DNA of 44,520 nucleotides from JACRLV01 sp045863555 (GCA_045863555.1 BTUU01000027.1:1-44520); one strand, 5' to 3'; shown: positions 1 through 9,117, counted from the first letter of the stretch. A program made the numbers and translations. The notes: generated from the sequence alone by a model not told the origin.

Positions 1-394
1 GAGAAAGACGCCGCCTGATCACGGAGCGATCAACGAAATTTGACAATATCTCGGACAAGTTGGGCGCGAAGTACTGCTCGGTAATCCGTTTCAACAGCTT
101 CTCCGCCTCCGCAAGAACGGCATCGGACGCGGACACCCGCACGCGATTGAGCAGTGCATAGACCGGCAACATCGCCTCGGGTTTTTCCAATTTGTTCACG
201 AGTGAATCGACAAACAGCCGTGAACATTCGGAAATGAACTTTCCATAGAGCGCCTCGCGCTTCCGAATCTCCAATCGAACGAGTTCGCGCCTGGTGGACG
301 CCCGTTGCGTCACCCACGCGGTGGCAAACGTGGCCAGGCCGCCGGTCAGCGAGCCGAGCACGGCCGCCATTGCACTAATGATCGAGGCGTCCAT
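1..394 (-). CDS. Membrane-anchored hypothetical protein (C-terminus beyond the window)
   Basis: An open frame runs from an ATG whose first base is 394 to the left edge without a stop (131 codons seen). The N-terminus starts MDASIISAMAAVLGSLTGG: a single hydrophobic segment at about residues 5-27, followed by a charged helical region with a TQRASTRREL-type linker. The rest, rich in Leu, Glu and Lys, looks helical and cytoplasmic. No catalytic motif is visible. The start lies inside the 3' end of the patatin gene (20-base overlap), so it is probably the last visible gene of the operon that begins near 9.2 kb. Function unknown; it resembles the short, one-TM, coiled 'DUF' proteins common in bacteria. 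Confidence 0.7.
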   Translation of the reverse strand, partial: MDASIISAMAAVLGSLTGGLATFATAWVTQRASTRRELVRLEIRKREALYGKFISECSRLFVDSLVNKLEKPEAMLPVYALLNRVRVSASDAVLAEAEKLLKRITEQYFAPNLSEILSNFVDRSVIRRRLS

Positions 395-1682
395 GGTCGC
401 TCTCCGGTCGTGTCGCGTCGTGCGCGAAACCGCCGGCCGCGCGCGGCCGAGACGCCCCTTTGTCGCGTCTGGCAGCGACGAACCCGCCTTCAGCAGCGGA
501 GCTCGCCTGAATGGGCGGCGCCGGCCGCAGGCCCGGTGGTTGACGTTCCCACGGATATCCGCCGCGACCCATCGCAAAGCCGCGATCAAACAAACGGGTT
601 TGGATCTGCGTGTCGATGCGCGGCTCCGACGGAAGTGGTTCGTCATCGGGGATGGCGGCGACGCGAAAGTCCAGACCGTCACGCCGGCATGCCGCGTACG
701 CCTGCCAGAGGTCTCCCACGCCTTGATCCTGCATCAGTCGGCCGATGGAGTGAATCGCGATCGAGCGGATGCCGGGTTCGACGGGAGCGAAGCCGCCGCG
801 GATCTTGCGGTTGAGAATGACGTAGTACGCGCCGCGCTGCCGCGCAGAGATGGAGTTCGGTCTGACTTCCTGGGCAGTCAATGCCTGTCCGTAGAGCATG
901 ATCTGTGCGGTCACGGCGCCATCGACGTGCATCTCGTCGAATCTCTGGCCGTCATGTTCGACTTGGATGTAGGTCGGCGGAAAAATCACGGGCGAAGCGG
1001 CCGAGGCGACAATGATGCATTGGAACAGGCGCAACGCTTCGGGTGAACCAATCGAGGCGATCGCGCCCATGTCCCAGATCACAGGGCGGCCGGCGTCGAG
1101 GTTGGTCGTGGCGACGAACAGCCTGCGTCCCTTGGCATGTTCGGCGGCGATGGCGTCGAGGACGTCCCGGCTGTAGTACCGTTCGATGAAGCGGGCGAGC
1201 GGTGCGTTGTCGGTCAATGACTCCAGCGGCAGCCAGCGCATGCGATAGATATTCTCCTGGGTCGCACTCTTGGCCATGTCCTGGAGGCGATTGTCGTAGT
1301 CTCTTCCCAGGAACGCGAACGGCGCGATGATGGCGCCGATGCTGACGCCGGACACCACGCGGAATACCGGACGGGTCCCGTGCTCCGTCCAACCGCACAG
1401 CACGCCGGCGGCATAGGCTCCCTGCAGCCCGCCACTGCTGATGGAAAGGATGTCCATCGGGCCGTGGTCACCATACGCGCGCTGGGTTTGTGCGAACGAC
1501 TCCTGCAAGCTCCGCAGCAACATCTCGCTGCGACGATCGCCCCACGTGCGGAGCTCAAGCGGCATGTGCGGGATGCACACCGAGTCGATCAGCGGCTCGG
1601 GGACTGGCCGGCGCGTGAAGGTCGAGCAGCCGCTCACGACTACGAGCAGGGACAGCAGAATGGAGAGCTCGCGTCGTTTCAT
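375..1682 (-). CDS. Patatin-like phospholipase lipoprotein
   Basis: A 435-aa predicted acyl hydrolase of the patatin/RssA family. The frame is open to 1943, but the start at 1682 gives a clear lipoprotein signal (MKRRELSILLSLLVVVSGC, lipobox VSGC). The family hallmarks are in order: a Gly-rich oxyanion segment (SSGGLQGAYAAGVL), the nucleophile elbow G-V-S-I-G, and the DGA motif of the Ser-Asp dyad (VDGAV). A hydrophobic loop lies between them. The predicted location is periplasmic and membrane-tethered, where it could deacylate phospholipids. The ATG overlaps the stop of the upstream YHS-like gene by four bases (ATGA), which indicates translational coupling. Being in the RND pump operon suggests a role in envelope lipid remodelling; the substrate is not known. 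Confidence 0.88.
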   Translation of the reverse strand: MKRRELSILLSLLVVVSGCSTFTRRPVPEPLIDSVCIPHMPLELRTWGDRRSEMLLRSLQESFAQTQRAYGDHGPMDILSISSGGLQGAYAAGVLCGWTEHGTRPVFRVVSGVSIGAIIAPFAFLGRDYDNRLQDMAKSATQENIYRMRWLPLESLTDNAPLARFIERYYSRDVLDAIAAEHAKGRRLFVATTNLDAGRPVIWDMGAIASIGSPEALRLFQCIIVASAASPVIFPPTYIQVEHDGQRFDEMHVDGAVTAQIMLYGQALTAQEVRPNSISARQRGAYYVILNRKIRGGFAPVEPGIRSIAIHSIGRLMQDQGVGDLWQAYAACRRDGLDFRVAAIPDDEPLPSEPRIDTQIQTRLFDRGFAMGRGGYPWERQPPGLRPAPPIQASSAAEGGFVAARRDKGASRPRAAGGFAHDATRPESDHGRLDH

Positions 1683-2371
1683 TCTCCGCTCTTCGATTTG
1701 GGTATGCACGGTCCGACTCCCTGGCCTGCACGCGCGAGATGCCGCTCCTCGAATTCGCGGCGGGTTGATTCGGAAACGAAGTAATACGTCTCGCCGCCGC
1801 GCTCGAGCTTGGCGCCGGCCGCGTGCTTCGGAAATGTCGTACCCGACACGGGGTCCGTCACCATCTGATCGCGCAGGTAGTACGGGTTCTCGTGCAGCGC
1901 TGTGTAGGTCTGGACAAACGAAAGGATGCGCTCGTCGGCCCACCGGACGGCGGCTTCGTGGTCGATCGCTTCGAGCGGCATTTCCAGCGTCGAATGCGAG
2001 TCGAACTGCATCAGGATTGGAACAATCTCCAGGTCATAGTTCAGGATCAGCTTGCGGATATCGTGATCCGCCGTGCCCTGGAAACGCATGCGAATTCGCG
2101 CCACCTCCGAGTGAAATTCGAACAGAAACTCACGCGTCGACTGGGTCAGCTTGGGTGTCGCGGTGATCTTGTCGCCGAACTTCTCGATCAGCAGGTCCAA
2201 ACGCGGCTTGAAGATGTCAAGCAGGGCATCAAACTCCCTGCCGAGCGTTTCAAGCCGCCGTTTCCACTTATCATGCTTATGCGCCTCCACCTCCTGGAAG
2301 TGCCTGCGTTTTGCTTCCATCGACGAAAACGCACTGTCGATGCTCTCTGCCAGTTCCTGTGTGCTTCTCAT
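1679..2371 (-). CDS. Soluble protein with C-terminal YHS-like domain
   Basis: 230 aa with no signal peptide or TM segment. The first ~150 residues are strongly helical and charged (coiled-coil character, e.g. KRRHFQEVEAHKHDKWKRRL). The C-terminal ~45 residues hold a YHS-like motif: DPVSG, then KLERGGETYYFVSEST, then a helix beginning RREFEE. YHS domains usually carry a CG or CGM after DPV; here the Cys is replaced by Ser, so the metal-binding Cys is absent. The gene sits 27 bases after the RND pump and is coupled by an ATGA overlap to the patatin gene. A sensory or scaffolding role for the pump-patatin pair is conceivable but not shown. Confidence 0.75.
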   Translation of the reverse strand: MRSTQELAESIDSAFSSMEAKRRHFQEVEAHKHDKWKRRLETLGREFDALLDIFKPRLDLLIEKFGDKITATPKLTQSTREFLFEFHSEVARIRMRFQGTADHDIRKLILNYDLEIVPILMQFDSHSTLEMPLEAIDHEAAVRWADERILSFVQTYTALHENPYYLRDQMVTDPVSGTTFPKHAAGAKLERGGETYYFVSESTRREFEERHLARAGQGVGPCIPKSKSGE

Positions 2372-2398
2372 GGCTAGACTCCTATGACAGGGCCGCTT

Positions 2399-5300
2399 TC
2401 AACCGGCTGTCTGGATTTGGACCTGGGCACTGGATCGCTCGAGTCGCTGGACGATGCCGCGAATGACGTAATAGAAAACCGGCGTAAGGTAGATCCCGAA
2501 CACTGTGACGCCGATCATGCCGGCGAAGACAGCCGTTCCGAGCGTCTGCCGCATCTCGGCGCCGGCCCCGCGCGCGATCACCAGCGGGAACACGCCGAGG
2601 ATGAACGCAAAGCTCGTCATCAGAATCGGCCGCAGCCGCACGCGAGCGGCGTCGACGGAAGCCTCGAAGCGGCCGGCGCCCTGCGTCTGGCGGTCGCGGG
2701 CGAACTCGACGATCAGGATCGCATTTTTGGCCGCCAGGCCGACGAGCACGACGAAACCGACCTGCACGAAGATGTTGACGTCCATGCCGGCCAGCAGCAG
2801 TCCCGCCAGGGCGCTCAGCAGACACATGGGTACGACGAGGATCACCGCCCAGGGCAGCGACCAGCTTTCGTACAGGGCGGCCAGCACGAAGAACACGAGC
2901 ACCACACCCAGTGCGAACGCGCTGAAGGGGTTCTTCAGCAGGTCGCGGAACTGCTCGAGCTTGCCGGCCTCCTTCTGGAGATAGCTCACTTCGGTCCACT
3001 CGGTGGCCATGTTGCGGGGCAGGTCGCGTGCGAGCCGTTCCATCGCTTCCAGCGCGTCGCCCATGCTGGTCCCCGGCAGTGGGGTTCCGGTGACCGCTGC
3101 CGCCGGGAACATGTTGTAACGCGTGACCTGGACCGGCCCGGTGGAATCGCGCACCTCGGCCAGCGCGCCCAGCGGCACCATGTCGCCGTCGGCATTGCGG
3201 ACCTTGAACTGCCGCAGGGTTTCTGCGTCGGTGCGGAACGGGGCGTCGGCCTGCACGTTGACCTGCCAGGTCCGGCCGAAGCGGTTGAAATCGTTGACGT
3301 AGTAGCTGCCCAGATACGCCTGGAGCGCGTCGAAGACGTCTGTGAGCGGCACGCCCATCGACTTGACCTTCTCCCGGTCGATGTCCACGTAGAGCTGCGG
3401 TGTGCGGGCGCGGAAACTGTTGAACAGCCCGACCAGGCCGGGCTGCTGGTTGCCCCTGGCGGCCAGATCGTCGGCGCGCGTCTGTAGCGCGTCGAAATCC
3501 ACGTCGCCGACGCCTTCCACCATCAGCTTGAAGCCGGCGGACTTCGCCAGGCCCGAGATGGGAGGCGCCCCGAAGACCAGCACCTGCGCCTCGGGCACCT
3601 CGTGTGCCAGACGCTCGCGGATCCGGGCCGCAACGACCTCGGCACCGAGCGCGTGGTCGAGGCGCTCATCGAATGGCTTGAGGATGACAAACACATTGCT
3701 GTAGTTGGAGCTGTTGGCGTTCAGGACATACGACATCCCCGGCAGCGCCAGCGTGTGCGCGACGCCCGGCGTCTCCAGCGCGATCCGCTCGACAGCGTCG
3801 GTGGCGGCGACGGTACGCTCCAGAGAGGCCGCATCGGGCAACACGATGTTCGTTACCAGGTAGCCCTTGTCCTGAATCGGGATGAAGCCGGCCGGGATGC
3901 GGCTGAAACCGAAGCCCGTCAGGCCGACCATCCCGACGTAGAGCAGGAGCACGACGGCGCTGAGGCGGAGGGACCAGCCCACGGTCGTGCCATAGGCCTG
4001 CGTCGCCCGATCGAACAGCCAGTTGAACCCGCGGAACAATCGACCCAGCAGCCAATTAACGGGGCGAATCAGGAACCAGCCCAGCACGCCGCCGGCAGCG
4101 GCGCCTGGGAGGAAGAGCACGACGTACGCTCCCATGGAGCGCGCACTGGCACCCAGGCCGCCGGGCGTCGTCTCGCCGCCGTGCTCGCCGGTCGGCAGTC
4201 CCAGCCAAGTGCCCAGGATGGGCGTCAGCAGCCACACCGATGCCAGGCCGCCGAACAGGGCGAAGCTCCACCACGGCAGCGCCTCTTTGCCTTGGTCGCC
4301 GTGGTGACCCGGCTTGCGGTTGCGGAAGAACAGCACCGCGAGCGCCGGCGTCATGGTCATCGCATTGATCGCCGAGAGGATCATCGACACCGAGATGGTG
4401 ACGGCAAACTGTCGGAAGAACTGCCCGACCAGGCCGCTGAGGAATGCGCTGGGCAGCAGCACCGAGCTGAGCACGAGCGTGATGGCCAGGATCGGCCCGC
4501 TGATCTCCTTCATTGCGTCGATCGTGGCCTCGCGGACGGGCTTGCCCATCTCGAGGTGGCGCTCGATGTTCTCCAGGACGACGATGGCGTCGTCCACGAC
4601 GATGCCGATGGCGAGCACCAACCCGAACAGCGTCAGGTTGTTCAGCGTGAAGCCCATTACGCTCATCACGGCGAACGTACCGACCAGCGACACAATTACG
4701 CCGATCATGGGCAACAGCAGCGATTTCCAGTCCTGAAGGAAGATCAGCACGACGATCGTCACCAGGATGATCGCCTCGATCAGCGTGTGGAACACCTGGT
4801 TGACCGACTCGCGGACGAAGGGGGTCGTGTCGTAGACGATGGCGTACTTGAGGCCGGCGGGGAAGCGCGTTTCGAGTTCCCGCATCGTGGCCTTGATCCT
4901 GTCGGCGGTGTCCAGCGCATTCGAGCCCGGCAGCAAGTAGATTGCGAGGCCCGACGACGGCCGGCGGTCCAGCCGCGCGATGAGATCCTCGCTCCGCGCG
5001 CCCATTTCGATCCGGCCGACTTCCCGGAGGTAGGTGATTTCTCCCTTTGAATCCGTCTTGACGACGATTTCGGCGAACTCCTCCGGCTCCACCAGGCGGC
5101 CGAGCGTGCTGAGCGTGAGTTGAAAGTCCTGTCCCGCGGGCACGGGCGGCTGGCCGATCCGCCCCGCGGCCACCTGCACGTTTTGCTCGCGCAGCACGCG
5201 GATCACGTCGCCGACCGTCATGCCGCGCGCCTGGAGCTGGTCGGGGTCCAGCCAGATGCGCATGCTGTAGTCCTGCTGCCCCATGACGAATGCGTCGCCG

Positions 5301-5836
5301 ACGCCTTCGAGGCGTGCGATCGCGTCCTTGAGCTGGATGGTGGCGTAGTTGCTCAGGTAGAGCTGGTCGTAGTACGGCTGACCCGTTTCCGGGTTGTCCT
5401 CGGAATACAGGCTGATCGCCAGCAGGATGTCCGCAGCCTGTTTTTTGGTGGTCACGCCGATGTTCTTGACCACATCAGGCAGCGACGGCAGCGCGATCGC
5501 GACGCGGTTCTGTACCAGCACCTGCGCCATGTTGATGTCGGTGCCGATCTCAAACGTCACGTCCAGGGTGTACGAGCCGTCGTTGTTGCTCTGCGACGAC
5601 ATATACATCATCCGCTCGACACCATTGACCTGCTGCTCGATCGGCGCGGCGACGGTATCGGCCACCACCTGGGCGTTGGCCCCCGGGTAGTACGCACTCA
5701 CGCGGATCATCGGCGGCGTGACGTTCGGGTACTCCGCGACGGGCAGCAGGCCCGCCGCGATGGCGCCGAGCAGAACGATCACGATCGAGACCACGCAGGC
5801 CAGGACCGGACGGTTAATGAAGAAGCGCGCTAGCAT
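2399..5836 (-). CDS. RND efflux pump, AcrB/MexB (HAE1) type
   Basis: A 1145-aa inner-membrane proton-driven transporter. The N-terminus MLARFFINRPVLACVVSIVI is typical of the HAE1 family. The TM4 proton-relay pair is present in GIVVDDAIVVLEN, and the TM10 Lys in GLAAKNAILIVEFA. Both large periplasmic porter and docking regions are present. Length exceeds the usual ~1040 aa because of an insert of roughly 90-100 residues between the two TM halves, containing two additional hydrophobic segments (around WWSFALFGGLASVWLL and MGAYVVLFLPGAAAGG). It is three bases downstream of its adaptor gene. No TolC-type gene lies in this operon, so an outer-membrane partner must come from elsewhere, perhaps the CusC-like protein at 18.6-20.2 kb. 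Substrate unknown; amphiphiles or drugs are the family norm. Confidence 0.95.
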   Translation of the reverse strand: MLARFFINRPVLACVVSIVIVLLGAIAAGLLPVAEYPNVTPPMIRVSAYYPGANAQVVADTVAAPIEQQVNGVERMMYMSSQSNNDGSYTLDVTFEIGTDINMAQVLVQNRVAIALPSLPDVVKNIGVTTKKQAADILLAISLYSEDNPETGQPYYDQLYLSNYATIQLKDAIARLEGVGDAFVMGQQDYSMRIWLDPDQLQARGMTVGDVIRVLREQNVQVAAGRIGQPPVPAGQDFQLTLSTLGRLVEPEEFAEIVVKTDSKGEITYLREVGRIEMGARSEDLIARLDRRPSSGLAIYLLPGSNALDTADRIKATMRELETRFPAGLKYAIVYDTTPFVRESVNQVFHTLIEAIILVTIVVLIFLQDWKSLLLPMIGVIVSLVGTFAVMSVMGFTLNNLTLFGLVLAIGIVVDDAIVVLENIERHLEMGKPVREATIDAMKEISGPILAITLVLSSVLLPSAFLSGLVGQFFRQFAVTISVSMILSAINAMTMTPALAVLFFRNRKPGHHGDQGKEALPWWSFALFGGLASVWLLTPILGTWLGLPTGEHGGETTPGGLGASARSMGAYVVLFLPGAAAGGVLGWFLIRPVNWLLGRLFRGFNWLFDRATQAYGTTVGWSLRLSAVVLLLYVGMVGLTGFGFSRIPAGFIPIQDKGYLVTNIVLPDAASLERTVAATDAVERIALETPGVAHTLALPGMSYVLNANSSNYSNVFVILKPFDERLDHALGAEVVAARIRERLAHEVPEAQVLVFGAPPISGLAKSAGFKLMVEGVGDVDFDALQTRADDLAARGNQQPGLVGLFNSFRARTPQLYVDIDREKVKSMGVPLTDVFDALQAYLGSYYVNDFNRFGRTWQVNVQADAPFRTDAETLRQFKVRNADGDMVPLGALAEVRDSTGPVQVTRYNMFPAAAVTGTPLPGTSMGDALEAMERLARDLPRNMATEWTEVSYLQKEAGKLEQFRDLLKNPFSAFALGVVLVFFVLAALYESWSLPWAVILVVPMCLLSALAGLLLAGMDVNIFVQVGFVVLVGLAAKNAILIVEFARDRQTQGAGRFEASVDAARVRLRPILMTSFAFILGVFPLVIARGAGAEMRQTLGTAVFAGMIGVTVFGIYLTPVFYYVIRGIVQRLERSSAQVQIQTAG

Positions 5837-5839
5837 GGT

Positions 5840-7117
5840 CTAATCCTTTGCGCTTTGCGTCTCGGGGTTGGATGCCACGTCCATCGGGCGCGCGAGTGTA
5901 TTGGCGCTACCAGCGGTAGATTTCGGCATCTCTATCGGCTGCGGTGTGACCGGGAGGCCTGGGCGAACGTGCAGTACGCCGTTGACGATCACCTGGTCTT
6001 CGGCCTTTAGTCCGTCGGTGATCTCGCGCAGTCCTTCGTGAAGCCCGCCGAGACGCACCGGGCGAACCGCGACCTTGTTGTCGGCGCCCACGACGAGAAC
6101 GATCTTCTGCCCCTGGTCGGTGCCGAGGGCGCGCTCGGAGATCAGCAGGGCCCGGTGCGGGGCGGACACCGGCACCCTGACCCGAGCAAAAAAGCCCGGT
6201 GACAGCGAGCCGTCCGCGTTCGGCAATATCCCCCTGACGCGCAGCGTGCCGGTCCGTGGATTGACCTGGTTATCCACGAAGTTGATCGTGCCGCGGTGCG
6301 GGAAACCATCCTCGGTTTCCAGGCCGAGCCAAACCGGAATGTCCGCTTGCTCGTTCGAGTTGAGCTTGCCTTCGCGGACCAGCTTCTGGACGCGCTGCAC
6401 GGTTCGGTCATCGACATCGAAGTTGGCGTACATCGGGTCCACGGAGACAATGGTGGTCAGGAGTGTTCCGCTCCCGATTCCGCCCGTGACCAGGTTTCCG
6501 GTGGTTGCATGCTTGTAGCTGATGCGCCCCGAAATCGGTGCTACGACACGACACCACTCCACATTCAAGCGCGCCGATTCCACCGCGGCTTTGGCGGCCG
6601 CCTGGGCAGCCTGCGCCGCCTCAAGTTCGGCAACCGCCCGGTCGTATTCCGTGACCGTGCGCACGTCGACAGGGAGTCGATCGATGCGGTCATATTCGAT
6701 CTGCTTCAGACGTGTCTGCGCCGCTGCCCGCGCCTCGTCGGCAATACGGGCCTCGAGTTCGGCCTGGAACGGTCGGGCGTCGATCTCCACCAGCACGTCC
6801 CCCTGCCGGATGAGAGTCCCTGCCTCGAACGGCACGGAGACGATCTGCCCGCTGACGCGCGCCCGTACGTCGGTGGATTCGATCGCCGCAACTCGGGCGG
6901 TGAACTCGGCATAGTCTGTGACCTCGCGCTCGACCGGACGGCTCACACGAACAGCCGGAGGCGCGGGCGACGCCGGTTCCGGCTGGGGCTTGCAGCCCGT
7001 CGCGATCAATGTGCTGCCGAGCAGCAACGCCATGGGGCACAAGAGACCCCAACGGCGGCGCGGGCCAAGATGTCGTCTGGCCACGTTCGCAAGCAGTCTG
7101 CTGTTCGCGGTCAACAT
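5840..7117 (-). CDS. RND periplasmic adaptor (AcrA/MexE-like membrane fusion lipoprotein)
   Basis: 425 aa. A signal peptide leads to a lipobox-like LIATGC around residue 40. The typical adaptor order follows: first half of the lipoyl domain (VRARVSGQIVSVPFEAGTLI...GDVLVEID), an alpha-helical hairpin rich in Ala/Glu, the second lipoyl half (RVVAPISGRISYKHATTG), a beta-barrel, and a membrane-proximal domain ending in a Pro-rich tail. Its start codon overlaps the stop of the PP2C gene (7111-7117), and it is followed three bases later by the RND pump, so the phosphatase, adaptor and pump are co-expressed. It would bridge the pump to an outer-membrane channel. Confidence 0.93.
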   Translation of the reverse strand: MLTANSRLLANVARRHLGPRRRWGLLCPMALLLGSTLIATGCKPQPEPASPAPPAVRVSRPVEREVTDYAEFTARVAAIESTDVRARVSGQIVSVPFEAGTLIRQGDVLVEIDARPFQAELEARIADEARAAAQTRLKQIEYDRIDRLPVDVRTVTEYDRAVAELEAAQAAQAAAKAAVESARLNVEWCRVVAPISGRISYKHATTGNLVTGGIGSGTLLTTIVSVDPMYANFDVDDRTVQRVQKLVREGKLNSNEQADIPVWLGLETEDGFPHRGTINFVDNQVNPRTGTLRVRGILPNADGSLSPGFFARVRVPVSAPHRALLISERALGTDQGQKIVLVVGADNKVAVRPVRLGGLHEGLREITDGLKAEDQVIVNGVLHVRPGLPVTPQPIEMPKSTAGSANTLARPMDVASNPETQSAKD

Positions 7118-7995
7118 CGCACGACCTCACTTTCGCCTTGCACCGTTGCTTCGATAGGTTTCACAAACGCGATGAGGCACGTTTCGTCATCGCCCGCCGG
7201 CCGGCCCCCACGAAATGTGCGGACGGAGCTGGTGACGCGGTTCAGCAGCTCCTGCGCCGAATTCACCGGCGCCGGCAAAATCGCATCGAGCCGCTCGTCG
7301 CCGAAGAGCGACCGTGCCGAATTCATGCTTTCGGTGACCCCATCCGTGAACAGAACCAGGCGATCGCCCGGCCGCAGATGGAGGCTGCTCTGTTCGTAGG
7401 CGCTCGTTCTGTCCAAGCCGAGTGGCAGACCGGAAACATCGTCGAGCCGGCGGACCGCATTGCCCCGAACCAGCCGCGGCGGAGGATGGGCTGCCGAGGC
7501 ATAGGTGAGCACCTGCACGTCTGCGTCATACAGACCGACGAAAGCCGTGACGAATTTGCCCGTGTCAGCCAGATAGCGGGTCGCCAGCGGCCCGTTGACC
7601 AATGCCAATGCCGCGCTGGGCTCCGCCATTACCCGCTGGCGATCTACGGCATTTCCGAGCGCGTGGACTACCGCGAGTATCGCGGCAGCTCCGAGGCCGT
7701 GGCCGATCACGTCCGCGATGACGATTGCCCAGCGGCCGGACGCGACCGGCCGTACGTCATAGAAATCGCCGCCCACGCCGTCGGCGTCGGCGAAATGCAC
7801 GGCCAGATCGAGGCCCGGAACGCGGGGCAGACGTTGCGGCAGCATCGCACGCTGAATGGTCACGAGCGTATCACGGTAATTCGCGAGCTGTTGACGGGCT
7901 TCGCGCAATTCGTCGTTCAGCAGACGAATTTCGGTGCTACGCCGGTCCTGGGCGCTCCGGCCGTGGTCACTCTGATTTTGAATCCGCTTGTTCAT
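7111..7995 (-). CDS. SpoIIE-type PP2C serine phosphatase
   Basis: 294 aa from the ATG at 7995. Residues ~20-55 form a coiled-coil stretch (LNDELREARQQLANYRDTL), followed by the PPM/SpoIIE catalytic domain. Metal-binding and core motifs are present: GGDFYDV, ADVIGHGLGAA, the LVLFTDGVTE block and a late DDETCLI aspartate pair. There is no receiver, GAF or PAS domain, so the input probably arrives through a partner. It lies two genes after a STAS-domain protein, the usual partner of such phosphatases in anti-anti-sigma partner switching, yet no RsbW/SpoIIAB-type kinase is encoded nearby. The stop overlaps the adaptor start, tying it to efflux. Confidence 0.92.
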   Translation of the reverse strand: MNKRIQNQSDHGRSAQDRRSTEIRLLNDELREARQQLANYRDTLVTIQRAMLPQRLPRVPGLDLAVHFADADGVGGDFYDVRPVASGRWAIVIADVIGHGLGAAAILAVVHALGNAVDRQRVMAEPSAALALVNGPLATRYLADTGKFVTAFVGLYDADVQVLTYASAAHPPPRLVRGNAVRRLDDVSGLPLGLDRTSAYEQSSLHLRPGDRLVLFTDGVTESMNSARSLFGDERLDAILPAPVNSAQELLNRVTSSVRTFRGGRPAGDDETCLIAFVKPIEATVQGESEVVRC

Positions 7996-8047
7996 GACAT
8001 CGCTCCTGCGGCCACGGCCGCGGCTTTGCTTACACGGGCTCGCCGTC

Positions 8048-8284
8048 TCAGTTCGGGCGCGCTGTGGCCTTTCGCGCCCGCAGTTCCGTTTCCGCCTGCA
8101 GCCAGTCCAGCTCCGCGTTGCCCACATCGGGACCGCGACTCAGGTAGATCTCGTAGGCGCGCTGGCGGATTTCGCTCTCGCTTGGGCCGCTTTCGCGCAA
8201 GTCGACCAAATCGAGGCACTCCAGCTCGCGCACCACCTGCTCTCCGCCGTTCTTGCGTACTCGATTGCCATGTCGCAGTGTCAT
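8048..8284 (-). CDS. Small DUF2934-family protein
   Basis: 78 aa. The frame is open further upstream, but the ATG at 8284 follows an excellent AAAGGAG ribosome-binding site. The middle carries the DUF2934 signature: IRQRAYEIYLSRGPDVGNAE followed by LDWLQAETEL, i.e. an RAYE helix, a short glycine-containing turn and a WLQAE-EL helix. Such proteins are small and DNA- or protein-associated, of unknown function. Location between the STAS and PP2C genes in the efflux operon makes it a candidate adaptor in that signalling pair; this is inference. Confidence 0.78.
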   Translation of the reverse strand: MTLRHGNRVRKNGGEQVVRELECLDLVDLRESGPSESEIRQRAYEIYLSRGPDVGNAELDWLQAETELRARKATARPN

Positions 8285-8316
8285 TGCTGAGTCTCCTTTT
8301 GCTGCCGAATGGACCG

Positions 8317-8592
8317 TTATTCCCTTCCGACAATCTCGGCCACGATGGCTTTCGTCAGGCAGTCGCCGGCGATGAGCTGGGCCCCTCGCTGGTGCATCTC
8401 CATCAATCGAGCCTTCCCGGCGGCGTCGATGTAGGTGACGTCCGTGAGGTCGACGCAGACTGTTGGCTGGCTCTCGCTGTTCAAGATCCCGTGCCAGCAC
8501 TCGGCCAGTTCGCGCACCCACGGTCCTTCCAATCTGCCTTCAAGCCGGAACGTAAGGACGCGTGGGTTATCATGTGCCGTGATGCGTAACAT
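8317..8592 (-). CDS. STAS-domain protein lacking the usual phospho-Ser
   Basis: 91 aa, almost entirely one STAS (anti-anti-sigma factor-like) domain: an N-terminal beta strand pair (VLTFRLEGRLEGPWVREL), then VCVDLTDVTYIDAAGKARLM. In SpoIIAA/RsbV the segment is D-x-S-G with a phosphorylatable Ser/Thr; here it is D-A-A-G, so the phosphoacceptor is missing. A GTG at 8601 is also possible, but the ATG at 8592 has an AAGGTG Shine-Dalgarno at good spacing. It lies between a lipoprotein gene and DUF2934/PP2C. It may act as a constitutive binder or use another residue. Confidence 0.88.
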   Translation of the reverse strand: MLRITAHDNPRVLTFRLEGRLEGPWVRELAECWHGILNSESQPTVCVDLTDVTYIDAAGKARLMEMHQRGAQLIAGDCLTKAIVAEIVGRE

Positions 8593-8676
8593 CGGAATCA
8601 CCTTGGCTCTTGTCAGTCAACTTGAACGTCGCCAGGCCCGCCCATCGCCGGCCGTCAATCGCGGCCATCCTCTCAA

Positions 8677-9117
8677 TTACTGCCTGACGAGGCTCGCCTC
8701 TCCCTGTGACACCGAAAAGTGGACGTTTTTGACGATGAGGTTCGCGGTGATTTCGCCGTCGGCCTTCGTGGGATCTGTCGCTGAATCCAGCGTGCCGTCA
8801 AAGGTCAGGCCATTGCCGCTCTGCGCGGAGAAGATGTGAACCTGATCTCCATCGACGCTGACCGAACCCGGCGGGTAGTCCCAGGTGACCGTGGTCAGGT
8901 CGACAAATGTGTACTTCACCTGCGACAGGTCACCGTCAGAATCGAACGTGAGGTACAGATGCTCAAGCTGCGGGCCGAACGAATCGGCTGGAACGAGTTC
9001 CCAGGTCCCTTCCAGCACGGCCTCCGGTGGCGGCGTCAGTTCCGGGCAGCCGAAGATGCCGGCCAGCAGCAGTGAGCTTGCGATCAGAGTAGTCGATCGA
9101 CTTCGCGTAGCTTTCAT
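8677..9117 (-). CDS. Small lipoprotein, first gene of the sigma-54 operon
   Basis: 146 aa. A signal peptide with lipobox (ASSLLLAGIFGC) is followed by a Pro-rich linker and a lipocalin-like or beta-rich stretch starting LEGTWELVPADSFG, which resembles the 'TWEL/TWxx' opening of small beta-barrel lipoproteins. There are no Cys residues beyond the lipidated one and no metal motif. The AAGGAG site lies ahead of the ATG, and a -24/-12 promoter sits about 90 bases upstream (9205-9220). It could be an envelope sensor or a ligand-binding accessory for the pump operon. Function not recognised. Confidence 0.8.
   Translation of the reverse strand: MKATRSRSTTLIASSLLLAGIFGCPELTPPPEAVLEGTWELVPADSFGPQLEHLYLTFDSDGDLSQVKYTFVDLTTVTWDYPPGSVSVDGDQVHIFSAQSGNGLTFDGTLDSATDPTKADGEITANLIVKNVHFSVSQGEASLVRQ

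Noticed and set aside
3602..5050. Long plus-strand frame (482 codons)
   Set aside because: It is antisense to the RND pump, has Arg/His/Gln-rich shadow composition, no domain and no ribosome-binding site.
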